A stretch of DNA of 33,511 nt from an uncultured Bacteroidota bacterium (GCA_902586905.1 CACIJH010000014.1:1-33511), one strand, 5' to 3'. Shown: positions 1 through 9,780, numbered from the stretch's first letter. Numbers and translations are program-made. Notes: generated by a model from the letters alone, not told the origin.

Positions 1-1
1 T

Positions 2-2077
2 CTTAAAAGAGGCAAGGTTGGTCAATTTTTTAATAACAAATACAAACCTCCAGTTTCGAATAGTAATGCGCCAGATGAAGCCTATGTAGATGGTGCAATT
101 GCTGAAGAAGCAATTCGTTTGATAGATCGCTTGTCTTCAGAAAAAAATCCTTTTTTTCTTGCTGTTGGCTTCAAAAGACCTCACTTGCCATTTTCAGCTC
201 CCAAAAAATATTTTGACTTATACAACCCAAATAAAATTCCAATAGAACAATTTAGACAGCGTGCAGAAAATGTTGGAGAGCTTTCTTATCATAATTCTGG
301 TGAACTACAAAGCTATGTAGAGGATGGTAGAGAATACATTTTGGACTCAAATCAACAACTCAATCTCGATGAAGATTTTGAAAGAGAATTGATACATGGT
401 TATTATGCTTGTGTGACATTTATTGATTTTCAAATTGGAAAAATTATAAATAAACTAAACCAAAGTGGATTAATGAACAACACAATTATCGTAGTCTGGG
501 GAGATCATGGCTATCACTTTGGAGACCACCGGCTTTGGAATAAACATTCCAATTTTGAGCAGGCAACTCGCTCACCTCTTATCATCTATAACCCTAAAAC
601 AAAAACTGCTCAGAAAATTGTAACCCCAACAGAGTTTGTTGACGTTTTTCCAACATTAATCGACCTAGCGCAACTAAATCCTCAGCAACACTTGGATGGC
701 AATTCTCTTGCACCCTTGATGCTTGGACAACAACAAAAGGTAAAGGATTTTGCAGTAAGTCAATATCCTAGACGTAACAAAATGGGATATAGTTTTAGGA
801 CTGCAAATCATCGATATACGCTTTGGATTGACAAAAATAAAATAGGTTCTAAAATTGATGATGATGACATAAGACAAGAGGAGCTATTTGATTACAGTAA
901 AGACCCTTTAGAAACACAAAATCATATAGGTAAAAATGGATATAAAAGCATCTACAATGAACTGAAGCAACAGGCACTTAGATTTTTATCGCCAGCCCCA
1001 AAAAAAGAGACCAATTCTAATAACACAAACCCATCGGTTGGTATTAAGGACTTGATGTTGGAAGCTGGCTATGACAGCAATAAAGTATATGTAGGTGCCA
1101 CTTTAAATCACTCGCAACTCAATACAAAAGTATCTAATCTATTCCTCAAAGAATTTAATTATTCAACACCAGAGAACTGCGCAAAACAAGCAAGAATACA
1201 CCCAAAACCTGGCGTTTGGGACTGGAACCTCATTGATGATTACTTAGATTTTTCAGATAAGAACAATATAACTCTTCGCATTCATGGACCTATTAGTCCA
1301 CAAGCCTCTAGGTGGGCAAAGGCAGATAATCGCACAAAAGAAGAATTAGAAAATAATATGATAGAGTACTTTACTGCACTTTGTAGACGCATGAATAAAG
1401 AACCATCTGTCAAGTGGATGGATGTCGTCAACGAGACCATTACTCGTCAAGGAAATTGGTTTGAAGAAAAACCAGGTGTCACACAATGGGAAAATCCTTG
1501 GGAACAAATCGGCAGAGATGAAAATGACGTTCCACTATATATTACCAAGGCATTCGAAATATCCAACAAGTATGCACCAAATGTTAGTCAGGTGTTTAAT
1601 CAACATGGCGGTATGGAACCAAAAATGTGGGAAAAGGTTAAAGAAACCATATTGTATCTCAAATCTGAGGGATATCGTGTAGATGGTCTTGGGTGGCAAG
1701 CACATTTGAGAAGTGATGTTCCTTTGGCTTTAGACAAAAAACAGCTCGATTACTTTGCTTCTCTGATCGATTGGGCGCATCAAAATGATTTAGATTTTCA
1801 TGTTACCGAAATTGACTATAAAATTTGGGATAGCAATAATGACTTTAAAGCTCTTAATGATCAAGCAGATGCATATGCAAACATTCTTAATGTTTTGTTG
1901 TCAAAACGAGACAATGGTGTAGTTACTTTTAACACTTGGGGAATGGTGGATGGAAAAAAGGGGAAACATCACGATAAACATCGTTTTATTTTTGATAAAA
2001 ACAACAATCCTAAGCCAGCATATTTTTCGTTGAGAAACACAATTTTGAACCCTGACGCTGAACTAAAAATCAAATAA
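2..2077 (+). CDS. Sulfatase-GH10 xylanase fusion, 5' partial
   Basis: This is a two-domain secreted enzyme whose start lies left of the window. The frame is open from base 2, so the TTG at 119 is not the true start. Visible residues 1-325 are the C-terminal part of an S1-family sulfatase resembling iduronate-2-sulfatase (S1_7-like), with an RPHLPF segment and a DHG metal/substrate motif at 168-170; the formylglycine cysteine is outside the window. An Asn/Thr-rich linker (about 328-346) leads to a GH10 domain (about 346-692). That domain shows the acid/base Glu in DVVNE (E478) and the nucleophile in HVTEID (E603). The usual WHSQTP subsite segment is replaced by HGPISP. The GH3 gene starts three bases after the stop, so the two are probably co-transcribed. 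Desulfation and endo-cleavage on one chain suggest a sulfated xylan-like substrate (inference). The domain calls are firm; the substrate is not. Confidence 0.9.
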   Translation, partial: LKRGKVGQFFNNKYKPPVSNSNAPDEAYVDGAIAEEAIRLIDRLSSEKNPFFLAVGFKRPHLPFSAPKKYFDLYNPNKIPIEQFRQRAENVGELSYHNSGELQSYVEDGREYILDSNQQLNLDEDFERELIHGYYACVTFIDFQIGKIINKLNQSGLMNNTIIVVWGDHGYHFGDHRLWNKHSNFEQATRSPLIIYNPKTKTAQKIVTPTEFVDVFPTLIDLAQLNPQQHLDGNSLAPLMLGQQQKVKDFAVSQYPRRNKMGYSFRTANHRYTLWIDKNKIGSKIDDDDIRQEELFDYSKDPLETQNHIGKNGYKSIYNELKQQALRFLSPAPKKETNSNNTNPSVGIKDLMLEAGYDSNKVYVGATLNHSQLNTKVSNLFLKEFNYSTPENCAKQARIHPKPGVWDWNLIDDYLDFSDKNNITLRIHGPISPQASRWAKADNRTKEELENNMIEYFTALCRRMNKEPSVKWMDVVNETITRQGNWFEEKPGVTQWENPWEQIGRDENDVPLYITKAFEISNKYAPNVSQVFNQHGGMEPKMWEKVKETILYLKSEGYRVDGLGWQAHLRSDVPLALDKKQLDYFASLIDWAHQNDLDFHVTEIDYKIWDSNNDFKALNDQADAYANILNVLLSKRDNGVVTFNTWGMVDGKKGKHHDKHRFIFDKNNNPKPAYFSLRNTILNPDAELKIK

Positions 2078-2080
2078 GAT

Positions 2081-4423
2081 ATGAGATACCTGTTATTTGT
2101 TTTCTTTGCATCCTTTTCATTAATTGCTCAGAATAATCCCTTGTATTTGGATTCAAATGCAGATATAGAGGATCGCCTAAGCGATTTGATGGCACGAATG
2201 ACCCTAGAGGAAAAAGTAGGTCAAATGTGTCAATATGTTGGATTAGAGTATTTAAAAAAACAAAATAGAAACAAAAAAGCCGCTGGCGATGTATCTAAGC
2301 TTAATAAAGATGCTTTTGCGATGTATGGCTTGTCTGAAAGTGAAATAATACAAGAAATTATCGATGGAAAAATCGGCTCATTTCTTCATGTTCTTGATCC
2401 TGAGGAGGTAAACTATTTACAAGATTTTACATTACAGTCTAGGTTAAAGATTCCACTTATTATTGGAATTGATGCGATACACGGAAATGCCATGGTTCGT
2501 GGAACAACTGTTTATCCATCGCCAATATCCATTGCGGCAACGTTTAATAATGATTTTGCTTATGACGTGGCCAAACAAAGTGCAAGGGAGATGAGAGCTA
2601 CAGGATCACAATGGACATTTATGCCAAATGTTGATGTTGCACGTGATCCTAGATGGGGTCGTGTTGGTGAAACTTTTGGAGAAGATCCATTTATGGTAGG
2701 TGAAATGGGTAAAGCCATGATCATGGGATTTCAGGGAGAGGACTTTGGCAAACCAAATAATGTAATTGCTTGTGCAAAACATATGATTGCTGGGTCTGAA
2801 CCACTCAATGGGCTCAATATCTCTCCAATGGATGTCTCTGAACGTTCATTATATGAAATTCATTTACCACCTTATAAAAAGGCAATAGATGCAGGGGTAT
2901 ATTCAATAATGGCAGCTCACAATGAGCTCAACGGAATACCAAGCCATATGCACAAAGGCCTTATGACAGACTTACTCAGAAATGAATGGGGTTTTGATGG
3001 ATTTTATGTAAGTGACTGGTATGATATCAAACGAATATGGTCGTATCATAAAGTTGCAAGAAACTACAAAGAAGCATCACTGTTTTCTGTAGAAGCAGGG
3101 ATGGATATGAATATGCATGGCCCTGAATTTTATGATTTTATTGTTGCTTTAGTAAAAGAAAATAAGTTGTCAATCGATAGAGTTAATGAGGCGTGCTCAA
3201 AGATATTACATGCAAAATTTCAACTTGGCTTATTTGAAAATCGCCTTGTTGATCACTCCAAAATAGATAAAAATGTTTTTATAAAAAGTCATTTAGATAA
3301 AGCTGAGGAAATAGCTGACAATTCGATTACACTCCTAAAAAACAATAACTCACTCCCTATCAATAATTCAAATGCAAAACAGATATTGGTTACTGGGCCT
3401 AATGCACATAATCATACCACTTTGGGAGATTGGCATTTTGAGCAGCCAGAGGAAAACGTTGTGACTATTTTTGAGGGCATACAGCAAGTAGGAGAAAATT
3501 ATAACCATAAAGTAGATTATTACGATTCTGGTATCAAGATTAGAAACATTCAAGATTCGAAAATCAAAGCTACTGCTGAAATGTCAACAAATTATGACCA
3601 CGTATTTGTAGTTGTTGGCGACAATTCTTTAAGATATACATGGGAGGGTGGTAAAAGCTTTCAAAAGACAGCAGGAGAAAACAAAGCGAGAAGTTTTTTA
3701 GGTCTTCCTGGAAAACAGCTCGATTTAGTTAAATCCATTTATGAAAAAAACAAAAACCTCACTGTCGTTTATGTAAGTGGAAAACCGATCAGTGAGCCAT
3801 GGATAGAAGATAATATTAAGTCTATCATTCATGCTTGGGAGCCAGGAAGCATGGGAGGAAAATCTATGGGTAAAATCGTTTTTGGAGAGATAAATCCAAG
3901 CGGGAAAATGCCCATGACTACTGCAAGATCTGTAGGTCAACTTACGATGGTGTATAATCACAAACCCACGAATTATATTCACAAATATGCTTTTGAGAAA
4001 ACAAAACCACTCTATCGGTTTGGTTTTGGATTGAGTTATACCACTTTCTCTATTTCAAAACCAACCTTGTCAACATCCAAATGGGATGGCAAAGGGAAGG
4101 TGCTTGTTGAGGTAGATGTTAAAAACACTGGCGAAAGAGAGGGCATGGAAACTGTTCAGCTTTACATCCGAGACTTATTTAGCAGTGTTACTCGACCAGT
4201 ACTGGAACTCAAAGGATACAAAAAAGTAAATGTTGCTCCAGGCGAAACCAAACGCGTATCCTTTAGCCTATCACTAGATGATTTTGCGTTTTACGATAGA
4301 GAAATGAAGTATAAAGCTGAAGAAGGTGACTTCAATATTTTGGTAGGTAACGCTGCAAATTTGGCTAAACTCAAAAAAACTACAATCCAATTAACTAAAA
4401 ATATTTATATAATTGAAAACTAA
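2081..4423 (+). CDS. GH3 beta-glycosidase (BglX-like), secreted
   Basis: A 780-residue family 3 glycoside hydrolase, a full-length three-domain form. It has a signal peptide (residues 1-17, ending SLIAQ) and the N-terminal TIM barrel with GIDAIHG and KHM segments. The nucleophile Asp is D312 in VSDW. The C-terminal alpha/beta domain carries AWEPGSMGGKSMG and NPSGKMPMT, and a fibronectin-III-like tail follows (about 660-770). Such enzymes release terminal beta-linked glucose or xylose in the periplasm. Beside two GH10 domains and an acetyl esterase, beta-xylosidase activity is the likelier role (inference). It follows the sulfatase-GH10 gene by 3 bp and overlaps the next sulfatase by 11 bp. 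Family assignment is very secure; the sugar specificity cannot be read from the sequence. Confidence 0.93.
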   Translation: MRYLLFVFFASFSLIAQNNPLYLDSNADIEDRLSDLMARMTLEEKVGQMCQYVGLEYLKKQNRNKKAAGDVSKLNKDAFAMYGLSESEIIQEIIDGKIGSFLHVLDPEEVNYLQDFTLQSRLKIPLIIGIDAIHGNAMVRGTTVYPSPISIAATFNNDFAYDVAKQSAREMRATGSQWTFMPNVDVARDPRWGRVGETFGEDPFMVGEMGKAMIMGFQGEDFGKPNNVIACAKHMIAGSEPLNGLNISPMDVSERSLYEIHLPPYKKAIDAGVYSIMAAHNELNGIPSHMHKGLMTDLLRNEWGFDGFYVSDWYDIKRIWSYHKVARNYKEASLFSVEAGMDMNMHGPEFYDFIVALVKENKLSIDRVNEACSKILHAKFQLGLFENRLVDHSKIDKNVFIKSHLDKAEEIADNSITLLKNNNSLPINNSNAKQILVTGPNAHNHTTLGDWHFEQPEENVVTIFEGIQQVGENYNHKVDYYDSGIKIRNIQDSKIKATAEMSTNYDHVFVVVGDNSLRYTWEGGKSFQKTAGENKARSFLGLPGKQLDLVKSIYEKNKNLTVVYVSGKPISEPWIEDNIKSIIHAWEPGSMGGKSMGKIVFGEINPSGKMPMTTARSVGQLTMVYNHKPTNYIHKYAFEKTKPLYRFGFGLSYTTFSISKPTLSTSKWDGKGKVLVEVDVKNTGEREGMETVQLYIRDLFSSVTRPVLELKGYKKVNVAPGETKRVSFSLSLDDFAFYDREMKYKAEEGDFNILVGNAANLAKLKKTTIQLTKNIYIIEN

Positions 4424-5837
4424 TATCTATTTATCGATAATCATTAGCTTCTTTTGCTTTTCAACAATAGGGCAAGAATCAAATCAAAAAAACGTTCTGC
4501 TGATCATTGTAGATGACCTACGACCTGCTCTGCCAACATATGGGTCTACTCAGGTTGTAGCACCCAATATTACTTCGTTTGCAAAAGATGCAGTACAATT
4601 TAATAATGCTTTTGTGAACATTCCCACTTGTGGTGCCTCAAGGGCAAGTATCCTTACAGGCATTAGACCTACAAGAGAATATTATAAGAAGTATTACACT
4701 TCTATTGATGAGGATATGCCACAAGCCATAACCATTTCGGAATTGTTACAAGCCAAGGGCTACACTACGATTAGTAATGGAAAGGTTTCGCATAATAAAT
4801 CAGATAAAGCTTCGACTTGGGATGATTTATGGCGACCTAGATCAACAACCCCAAAAGATTATCTTTTGGAGGAAAATATCGAATCTAGCAAGCTTCCACA
4901 TAAAAATAATCATATGCCTTATGAAAAGGCCGATGTTGAAGACCTAGCATACAAGGACGGGAAAATCGCTGCAAAGACAATCAGAGATTTAAAGAAATTG
5001 AAAGCGAATAAAGAATCATTTTTTCTAGTCGCAGGCTTTTTAAAGCCCCATCTCCCATTTAATGCTCCTGCAAAATATTGGGAAATGTATGACAGAAACA
5101 AGATTACTCCCCCAAAAAACAACAAATTTCCAACAACTGCATATGAGGGCGCAGGGAATTGGTACGAGCTCGTCAAATACAAAGGAGTCCAAGAAGGTTA
5201 TTCAGATAATCCAGGATTGAATGCAAAGACATTTACCATGGATGCAGAAATGACTACCAATTTAATTCATGGATATTATGCATGTGTGAGTTTCATCGAT
5301 CAACAAATCGGAAATGTATTGCAGGCTCTAGACGATCTTGATCTTTCCGACAATACTGTCGTAATCATCACTAGTGATCATGGTTTTAGTTTGTCTGACC
5401 ACAATCGATGGTCCAAGCATAATTTGTTCAAGGTAGAAAATCATGTGCCTTTATTTGTAAGAGTTCCAGGAGTTTCAAATTCAGGAAAGTCTGATAGTTT
5501 TGTTGAACTCATCGATTTGTACCCTACTATTTGTGATTTGTTGGGATTAGAAAAACCAGATCAGTTGGAAGGAAGGTCATTGGTAGAAAACATAAAAAAC
5601 CCAAATTTAATATCTAGAACCAATGCATTTTCGCGCTACACAAATGGCGATATGTATATCTCAGATAATTATGCCTATTCTGAATGGAAGTATTCTGAAG
5701 ATGGCAACATTGTTGGTAGAATGCTATATGACATGAAAAACGACCCCTTTCAGATGGAGAACTTGTCGCATCTTGCAAAATATGAGACACTTATGGACAG
5801 CCTAAGTAATAACCTTAAATCAAAGAAAATTTACTAA
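4413..5837 (+). CDS. S1 sulfatase, iduronate-2-sulfatase-like (CGASR)
   Basis: A 474-residue secreted sulfatase. The signal peptide spans residues 1-20 (ending STIGQ). The IIVDDLRP metal-binding segment follows. The formylglycine motif is CGASR with Cys73, which a formylglycine-generating enzyme must oxidise before the protein is active. SDHGFSLSDH supplies later metal/substrate ligands, and KPHLPF is typical of the S1_7 group. The start is taken as the TTG at 4413, inside the end of the GH3 gene: no in-frame ATG precedes the signal peptide, and translation from TTG gives a clean one. It probably removes a sulfate ester from the glycan attacked by the neighbouring GH10 enzymes. It resembles the sulfatase half of the fusion at 2-2077, so these may be paralogues with different positional specificity (inference). 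Confidence 0.93.
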   Translation: MKTNIYLSIIISFFCFSTIGQESNQKNVLLIIVDDLRPALPTYGSTQVVAPNITSFAKDAVQFNNAFVNIPTCGASRASILTGIRPTREYYKKYYTSIDEDMPQAITISELLQAKGYTTISNGKVSHNKSDKASTWDDLWRPRSTTPKDYLLEENIESSKLPHKNNHMPYEKADVEDLAYKDGKIAAKTIRDLKKLKANKESFFLVAGFLKPHLPFNAPAKYWEMYDRNKITPPKNNKFPTTAYEGAGNWYELVKYKGVQEGYSDNPGLNAKTFTMDAEMTTNLIHGYYACVSFIDQQIGNVLQALDDLDLSDNTVVIITSDHGFSLSDHNRWSKHNLFKVENHVPLFVRVPGVSNSGKSDSFVELIDLYPTICDLLGLEKPDQLEGRSLVENIKNPNLISRTNAFSRYTNGDMYISDNYAYSEWKYSEDGNIVGRMLYDMKNDPFQMENLSHLAKYETLMDSLSNNLKSKKIY

Positions 5838-5838
5838 A

Positions 5839-7440
5839 ATGAAAAATTATGTAGCTATCTTATTATTGGTTTGGAGTTCGTTTGTTTTAGCCCAGGACAA
5901 AAGGCCAAATATTTTATTTATCATGTCTGATGATCATGCCTATCAAGCGATCAGTGCATACAATGACAAGCTTGTTCAGACCCCCAATATCGATAAGATT
6001 GCTCAGGAGGGGATTTTATTTTCAAACGCAAGTGTGACCAACTCCATTTGTGCTCCCTCTAGAGCAACGATTTTAACTGGAAAGTTTAGTCATATCAATG
6101 GAAAAGTTGATAATATTTTCCCATTTGATACGACCCAGATGACTTTCCCCCAATTGTTTCAGAAAGCAGGATACCAAACGGCAATGTTTGGTAAACTTCA
6201 CTTTGGAAATAACCCAAAGGGGTTTGACGACTTCTTAATTTTGCCTGGACAAGGTCACTATATCAATCCCAAATTTATAGGGAAGGAAAAAGACACAATC
6301 ATTACTGGCTATGTAACAGATGTTATCACAGACCTGACTATCAATTGGTTTGAAGAAAAGAGAGATGCATCCAAGCCATTTTTGATGATGTATCTTCACA
6401 AAGCACCCCACAGGGCTTGGTGGCCAAGTCCTGAAAAATTTGAGGAATTTTACCAAAAAGAATTCCCATTGCCTGAAACGCTTTTTGATGACTATTCAAA
6501 CAGATCTTCAGCTGCTTCAAGTGCCGAAATGAATATTTTTGAACACATGCATTTGATGCAAGACAATAAGGTCTATCCAAAGACAATACAGCAGATGGGG
6601 GATTTGGTCAAAGACATCACTTATACTGGAGAGAGTAGAAAGATAAAAAAAGCAGGAGCAGGCGAATTTTTAAGACCTTTTAGACGAGCAAACAAACAAC
6701 AAGAAGAGCAATACAGAAAAACGTTAGATAAAATCAGTGCTGATTTTAAAAACAAATGGCCAAATATGTCTGATAAAGAAAAAACCATTTGGAAATATCA
6801 GCGATACATGCAAGATTATCTCGCAACGATTTCGTCGGTAGATGATAATGTTGGTAGGGTATTAGATTATCTGAAAGAAAATGACTTGGAAGATAATACC
6901 ATTGTTGTTTACACTTCAGATCAAGGGTTTTATTTGGGTGAACATGGTTGGTTTGATAAAAGGTTTATATATGACGAATCCTTTAAAACCCCATTGCTTA
7001 TTCGCTGGCCCAATAAAATAAGACCAGGTATAACAAATGATGAAATGGTGCAAAACCTCGACTTTGCACAAACATTTTTGGATGCAGCAAGTATAAAGGC
7101 ACCCAACGATATGCAGGGTAAGAGTTTACTTCCTTTACTTTTTGAGGATCAAAAAAAATGGACACGAGATGCTGTGTACTACCACTACTATGAATTCCCA
7201 TCTGTTCACATGGTAAAGCGTCATTATGGGATCGTTTCAAAAGAATATAAACTAGTTCATTATTATTATGATATTGATGAGTGGGAGTTTTTGGATAGAA
7301 AAGCAGATCCGAATGAAATGACAAACCTTTACGATAATCCAAAATATCAAAGCATCATTCAAACGATGAAAAAGAAGCTGAAAAAACTTCGTAAAAAATA
7401 TAAAGACTCGGATGAATTATCTCAAAAATATTTATACTAA
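5839..7440 (+). CDS. S1 sulfatase, GlcNAc-6-sulfatase-like (CAPSR)
   Basis: A 533-residue secreted sulfatase with a signal peptide (residues 1-19, ending FVLAQ). It has IMSDDHAYQ metal ligands and the formylglycine motif CAPSR with Cys71, followed by the TGK continuation of the signature. An MYLHKAPHR segment and a later SDQGFYLGEHGWFDKR segment recall the S1_11 group, which includes N-acetylglucosamine-6-O-sulfatases; this subfamily placement is by eye. The later signature has DQG where most sulfatases have DHG, a normal variant of this group. A charged insertion at about residues 225-300 lies between the core blocks. It starts one base after the previous stop. In this locus it more likely targets a sulfated algal sugar than a glycosaminoglycan (inference). 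Confidence 0.92.
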   Translation: MKNYVAILLLVWSSFVLAQDKRPNILFIMSDDHAYQAISAYNDKLVQTPNIDKIAQEGILFSNASVTNSICAPSRATILTGKFSHINGKVDNIFPFDTTQMTFPQLFQKAGYQTAMFGKLHFGNNPKGFDDFLILPGQGHYINPKFIGKEKDTIITGYVTDVITDLTINWFEEKRDASKPFLMMYLHKAPHRAWWPSPEKFEEFYQKEFPLPETLFDDYSNRSSAASSAEMNIFEHMHLMQDNKVYPKTIQQMGDLVKDITYTGESRKIKKAGAGEFLRPFRRANKQQEEQYRKTLDKISADFKNKWPNMSDKEKTIWKYQRYMQDYLATISSVDDNVGRVLDYLKENDLEDNTIVVYTSDQGFYLGEHGWFDKRFIYDESFKTPLLIRWPNKIRPGITNDEMVQNLDFAQTFLDAASIKAPNDMQGKSLLPLLFEDQKKWTRDAVYYHYYEFPSVHMVKRHYGIVSKEYKLVHYYYDIDEWEFLDRKADPNEMTNLYDNPKYQSIIQTMKKKLKKLRKKYKDSDELSQKYLY

Positions 7441-8344
7441 AAAGCACTCTCTTTTTATACTTTTATTTTTGTCATTTGCTGGCATTTCGTTGGGTCAGAA
7501 TACACAAAAAATAAAAGTTTTTTTACTAGCAGGACAATCAAATATGGATGGTCGAGGCGATGCTTCAAAGCTGTCCGAAGCGGAAATGAAATTGTTAACC
7601 AATGCAAGTCAAAAAATACATTTTGTTTATAAGGGGACTGTGGGAGAAGGAAATGCCATTCGATATGATGGTGCGTTAGACTTCACAAATCCATGGAATT
7701 TTGTGAAACAAAAATTCAGAATTGAAAAATGCTTTGGTCCTGAGCTTTTTTTTGGGGTTGAGCTTGTGAAAAATTACCCCAAACAGGATTATCTTTTTAT
7801 CAAAAGATCTCAAGGCGGAACATCTTTATATGGCGCTTGGAATCCTAACTGGTCTTTTGAAAAGGCAAGTTTTTTTAACGAACAAGACAAACCAAAACTT
7901 TATCAAGATTTTATAGATCTTGTAGATGCTGAGCTTGCTGAATTACATCCCGACGGTCATGAAATTGTCGGTATGCTATGGGTGCAAGGTGAGACTGATA
8001 GTAATACAAGTAATGGATCAGTGGCTGCAGATACTTACCATCTTAATTTAGAAAGTTTAATCAATTCAGTGAGAGATCATTATGATATTCCAGATCTTCC
8101 TTTTTTGATAGTAGGCGTGGGTAGTAAAAAAGTTCAAAAAGCAATGGTTCAAGTGAGTAATAAATTAACTAATGTTAGCTTTATTGAGAGAAGTCAAGAC
8201 GTAAATAGGAGCAATTATACCCCGATCTATACACACAAATGGAATGGAAAACCTGTAGGGCATTACAATTATGAAGGGATAAAAAAAATTGGGCAGCTCT
8301 TTTTTGAAAGTTATCAAACATCTTACGCAAATTATTTACAATGA
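7412..8344 (+). CDS. CE6/SASA-type carbohydrate acetyl esterase
   Basis: A 310-residue secreted esterase of the SGNH-like SASA domain group, which includes CE6 acetylxylan esterases and sialate O-acetylesterases. The signal peptide covers residues 1-29 (ending GISLGQ). The nucleophile Ser43 lies in GQSNM, the conserved WVQGETD block follows, and the probable catalytic His is H284 in GHYNYEG. It would remove O-acetyl groups from the backbone so that endo-enzymes can bind. Next to GH10 and GH3 genes, acetylxylan is the natural substrate guess. The ATG at 7412 overlaps the upstream sulfatase by 29 bp but is the only start giving a complete signal peptide. The stop overlaps the next start as ATGA. 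The esterase class is secure; CE6 is a probable placement. Confidence 0.87.
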   Translation: MNYLKNIYTKKHSLFILLFLSFAGISLGQNTQKIKVFLLAGQSNMDGRGDASKLSEAEMKLLTNASQKIHFVYKGTVGEGNAIRYDGALDFTNPWNFVKQKFRIEKCFGPELFFGVELVKNYPKQDYLFIKRSQGGTSLYGAWNPNWSFEKASFFNEQDKPKLYQDFIDLVDAELAELHPDGHEIVGMLWVQGETDSNTSNGSVAADTYHLNLESLINSVRDHYDIPDLPFLIVGVGSKKVQKAMVQVSNKLTNVSFIERSQDVNRSNYTPIYTHKWNGKPVGHYNYEGIKKIGQLFFESYQTSYANYLQ

Positions 8345-9744
8345 TGAAGTTTCTAAATTCTGTATTTTTTCTTTTGAGTGTTTTATTTGTTTCAGCTCAA
8401 GAAAACAAGCCCAACATTATATGGCTAGTATGTGAAGACCAATCAGTACAATTTTTTCCGATGTATGGTGACAAAACAGTTTCATTGCCACACCTTGAAA
8501 AACTAGCAGAAGACAGTGTTCTTTTTGAAAATATGCATGCCACAACCCCAGTGTGTTCTCCCGCCCGAAGTGCTATTATTACAGGGATGTATCCTACGAC
8601 CTTGGGGACTCACAATATGCGTACTTACAATGAAGGAAGAAAAACCAATCAACCTCAACTTGGAATACCCAGCTACTCACCTAAATTCCCAGACTACATC
8701 AAACCCTTCACTGTGTACTTGAGAGAAGAGGGATATTATTGCACCAATAGCAACAAGCAAGATTACAATTTTGAAATTGCGAGCAATGCTTGGGACCAAA
8801 GTTGTCGTTATTGTCATGGAGATGAGAAAGAAAATATTCATTGGAGAAAAAGAGATGGAGACCAGCCTTTTTTCGCTGTTTTCAACTTCCAAATCACACA
8901 TGAATCACAGATTTGGAAGCAACAACGACAAGAAGTATTTCTAGACCCAAATGATATTGAATTTATTCCACCTTATTTCCCCGATGACCCTGTAATTCGG
9001 CAAGACATGGCAACTAATTATTCAAACCTTGTTCGTATGGATAAGGAAGTAGGTAAAATTATTTCAGAGCTAAAAGAGCAAGGATTATACGATGACGCCT
9101 ATATATTTTTTTACTCTGATCATGGCGGACCTTTTCCAAGACATAAAAGAGCTATTTATCAAACAGGCACAAAGGTTCCTTTCTTTATAAAATTCCCAAA
9201 ATCACTTCATGCAGGAGAAAAAGATGATAGGCTACTGAGCTTTGTTGATTTGGCACCCTCTGTTTTGCAAATGGCTGGAATCGAAATCCCTGAGCACATG
9301 CAGGGAAAACCAATCAACGAATTTTATCATAAAAGCTTGAGAGATTACTTAATCACAGCATCGGATAGATTTGATGGGCAGTATGATAGAATTCGAGCAA
9401 TACAAGATAAGAGGTTTAAGCTAATTAGAAGTTTTTATCCAGATATGTCACATCATCTTGATGTTCAGTACAGAAAAAATATGCCAATGATGCAAAAACT
9501 ACTGAAGCTTCATGTAGATGGACAATTAAATCAAGACCAACAAAAGTGGTTTGGTCTGAAAGAGGAATATGAATTTTATGACTTGCAAAAGGACCCCTAT
9601 GAGATGAAAAATCAAATTCAGAATCCCGCTTACCAAGATCATATTCAATTACTCAAAGATGAATTGGAAAAATGGATGCTAAACACAAATGATTTGGGAG
9701 CAGTGCCTGAACAAGTGTTGATAAAACAAGCAACTTCTCAGTAA
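8341..9744 (+). CDS. S1 sulfatase, arylsulfatase/sulfamidase-like (CSPAR)
   Basis: A 467-residue secreted sulfatase. The signal peptide spans residues 1-20 (ending FVSAQ), and WLVCEDQS is the first metal-binding block. The formylglycine motif is CSPAR (Cys72), followed by TGMYPTTLGTHNMR. SDHGGPFPRHKRA forms the later active-site block. The CSPAR plus THNMR layout resembles the S1_8 group, related to heparan sulfamidase-type enzymes (inference by eye). Two close cysteines in a CRYCHGD segment (about residues 155-160) may form a disulfide or bind metal. The ATG at 8341 overlaps the esterase stop as ATGA, implying translational coupling; the ATG at 8344 is an equally plausible start one codon later. 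It is one of five different sulfatases in the same plus-strand run. Confidence 0.92.
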   Translation: MMKFLNSVFFLLSVLFVSAQENKPNIIWLVCEDQSVQFFPMYGDKTVSLPHLEKLAEDSVLFENMHATTPVCSPARSAIITGMYPTTLGTHNMRTYNEGRKTNQPQLGIPSYSPKFPDYIKPFTVYLREEGYYCTNSNKQDYNFEIASNAWDQSCRYCHGDEKENIHWRKRDGDQPFFAVFNFQITHESQIWKQQRQEVFLDPNDIEFIPPYFPDDPVIRQDMATNYSNLVRMDKEVGKIISELKEQGLYDDAYIFFYSDHGGPFPRHKRAIYQTGTKVPFFIKFPKSLHAGEKDDRLLSFVDLAPSVLQMAGIEIPEHMQGKPINEFYHKSLRDYLITASDRFDGQYDRIRAIQDKRFKLIRSFYPDMSHHLDVQYRKNMPMMQKLLKLHVDGQLNQDQQKWFGLKEEYEFYDLQKDPYEMKNQIQNPAYQDHIQLLKDELEKWMLNTNDLGAVPEQVLIKQATSQ

Positions 9745-9780
9745 TTCTTTGTACATGAAATCTAAAATATATTTTTTGTT

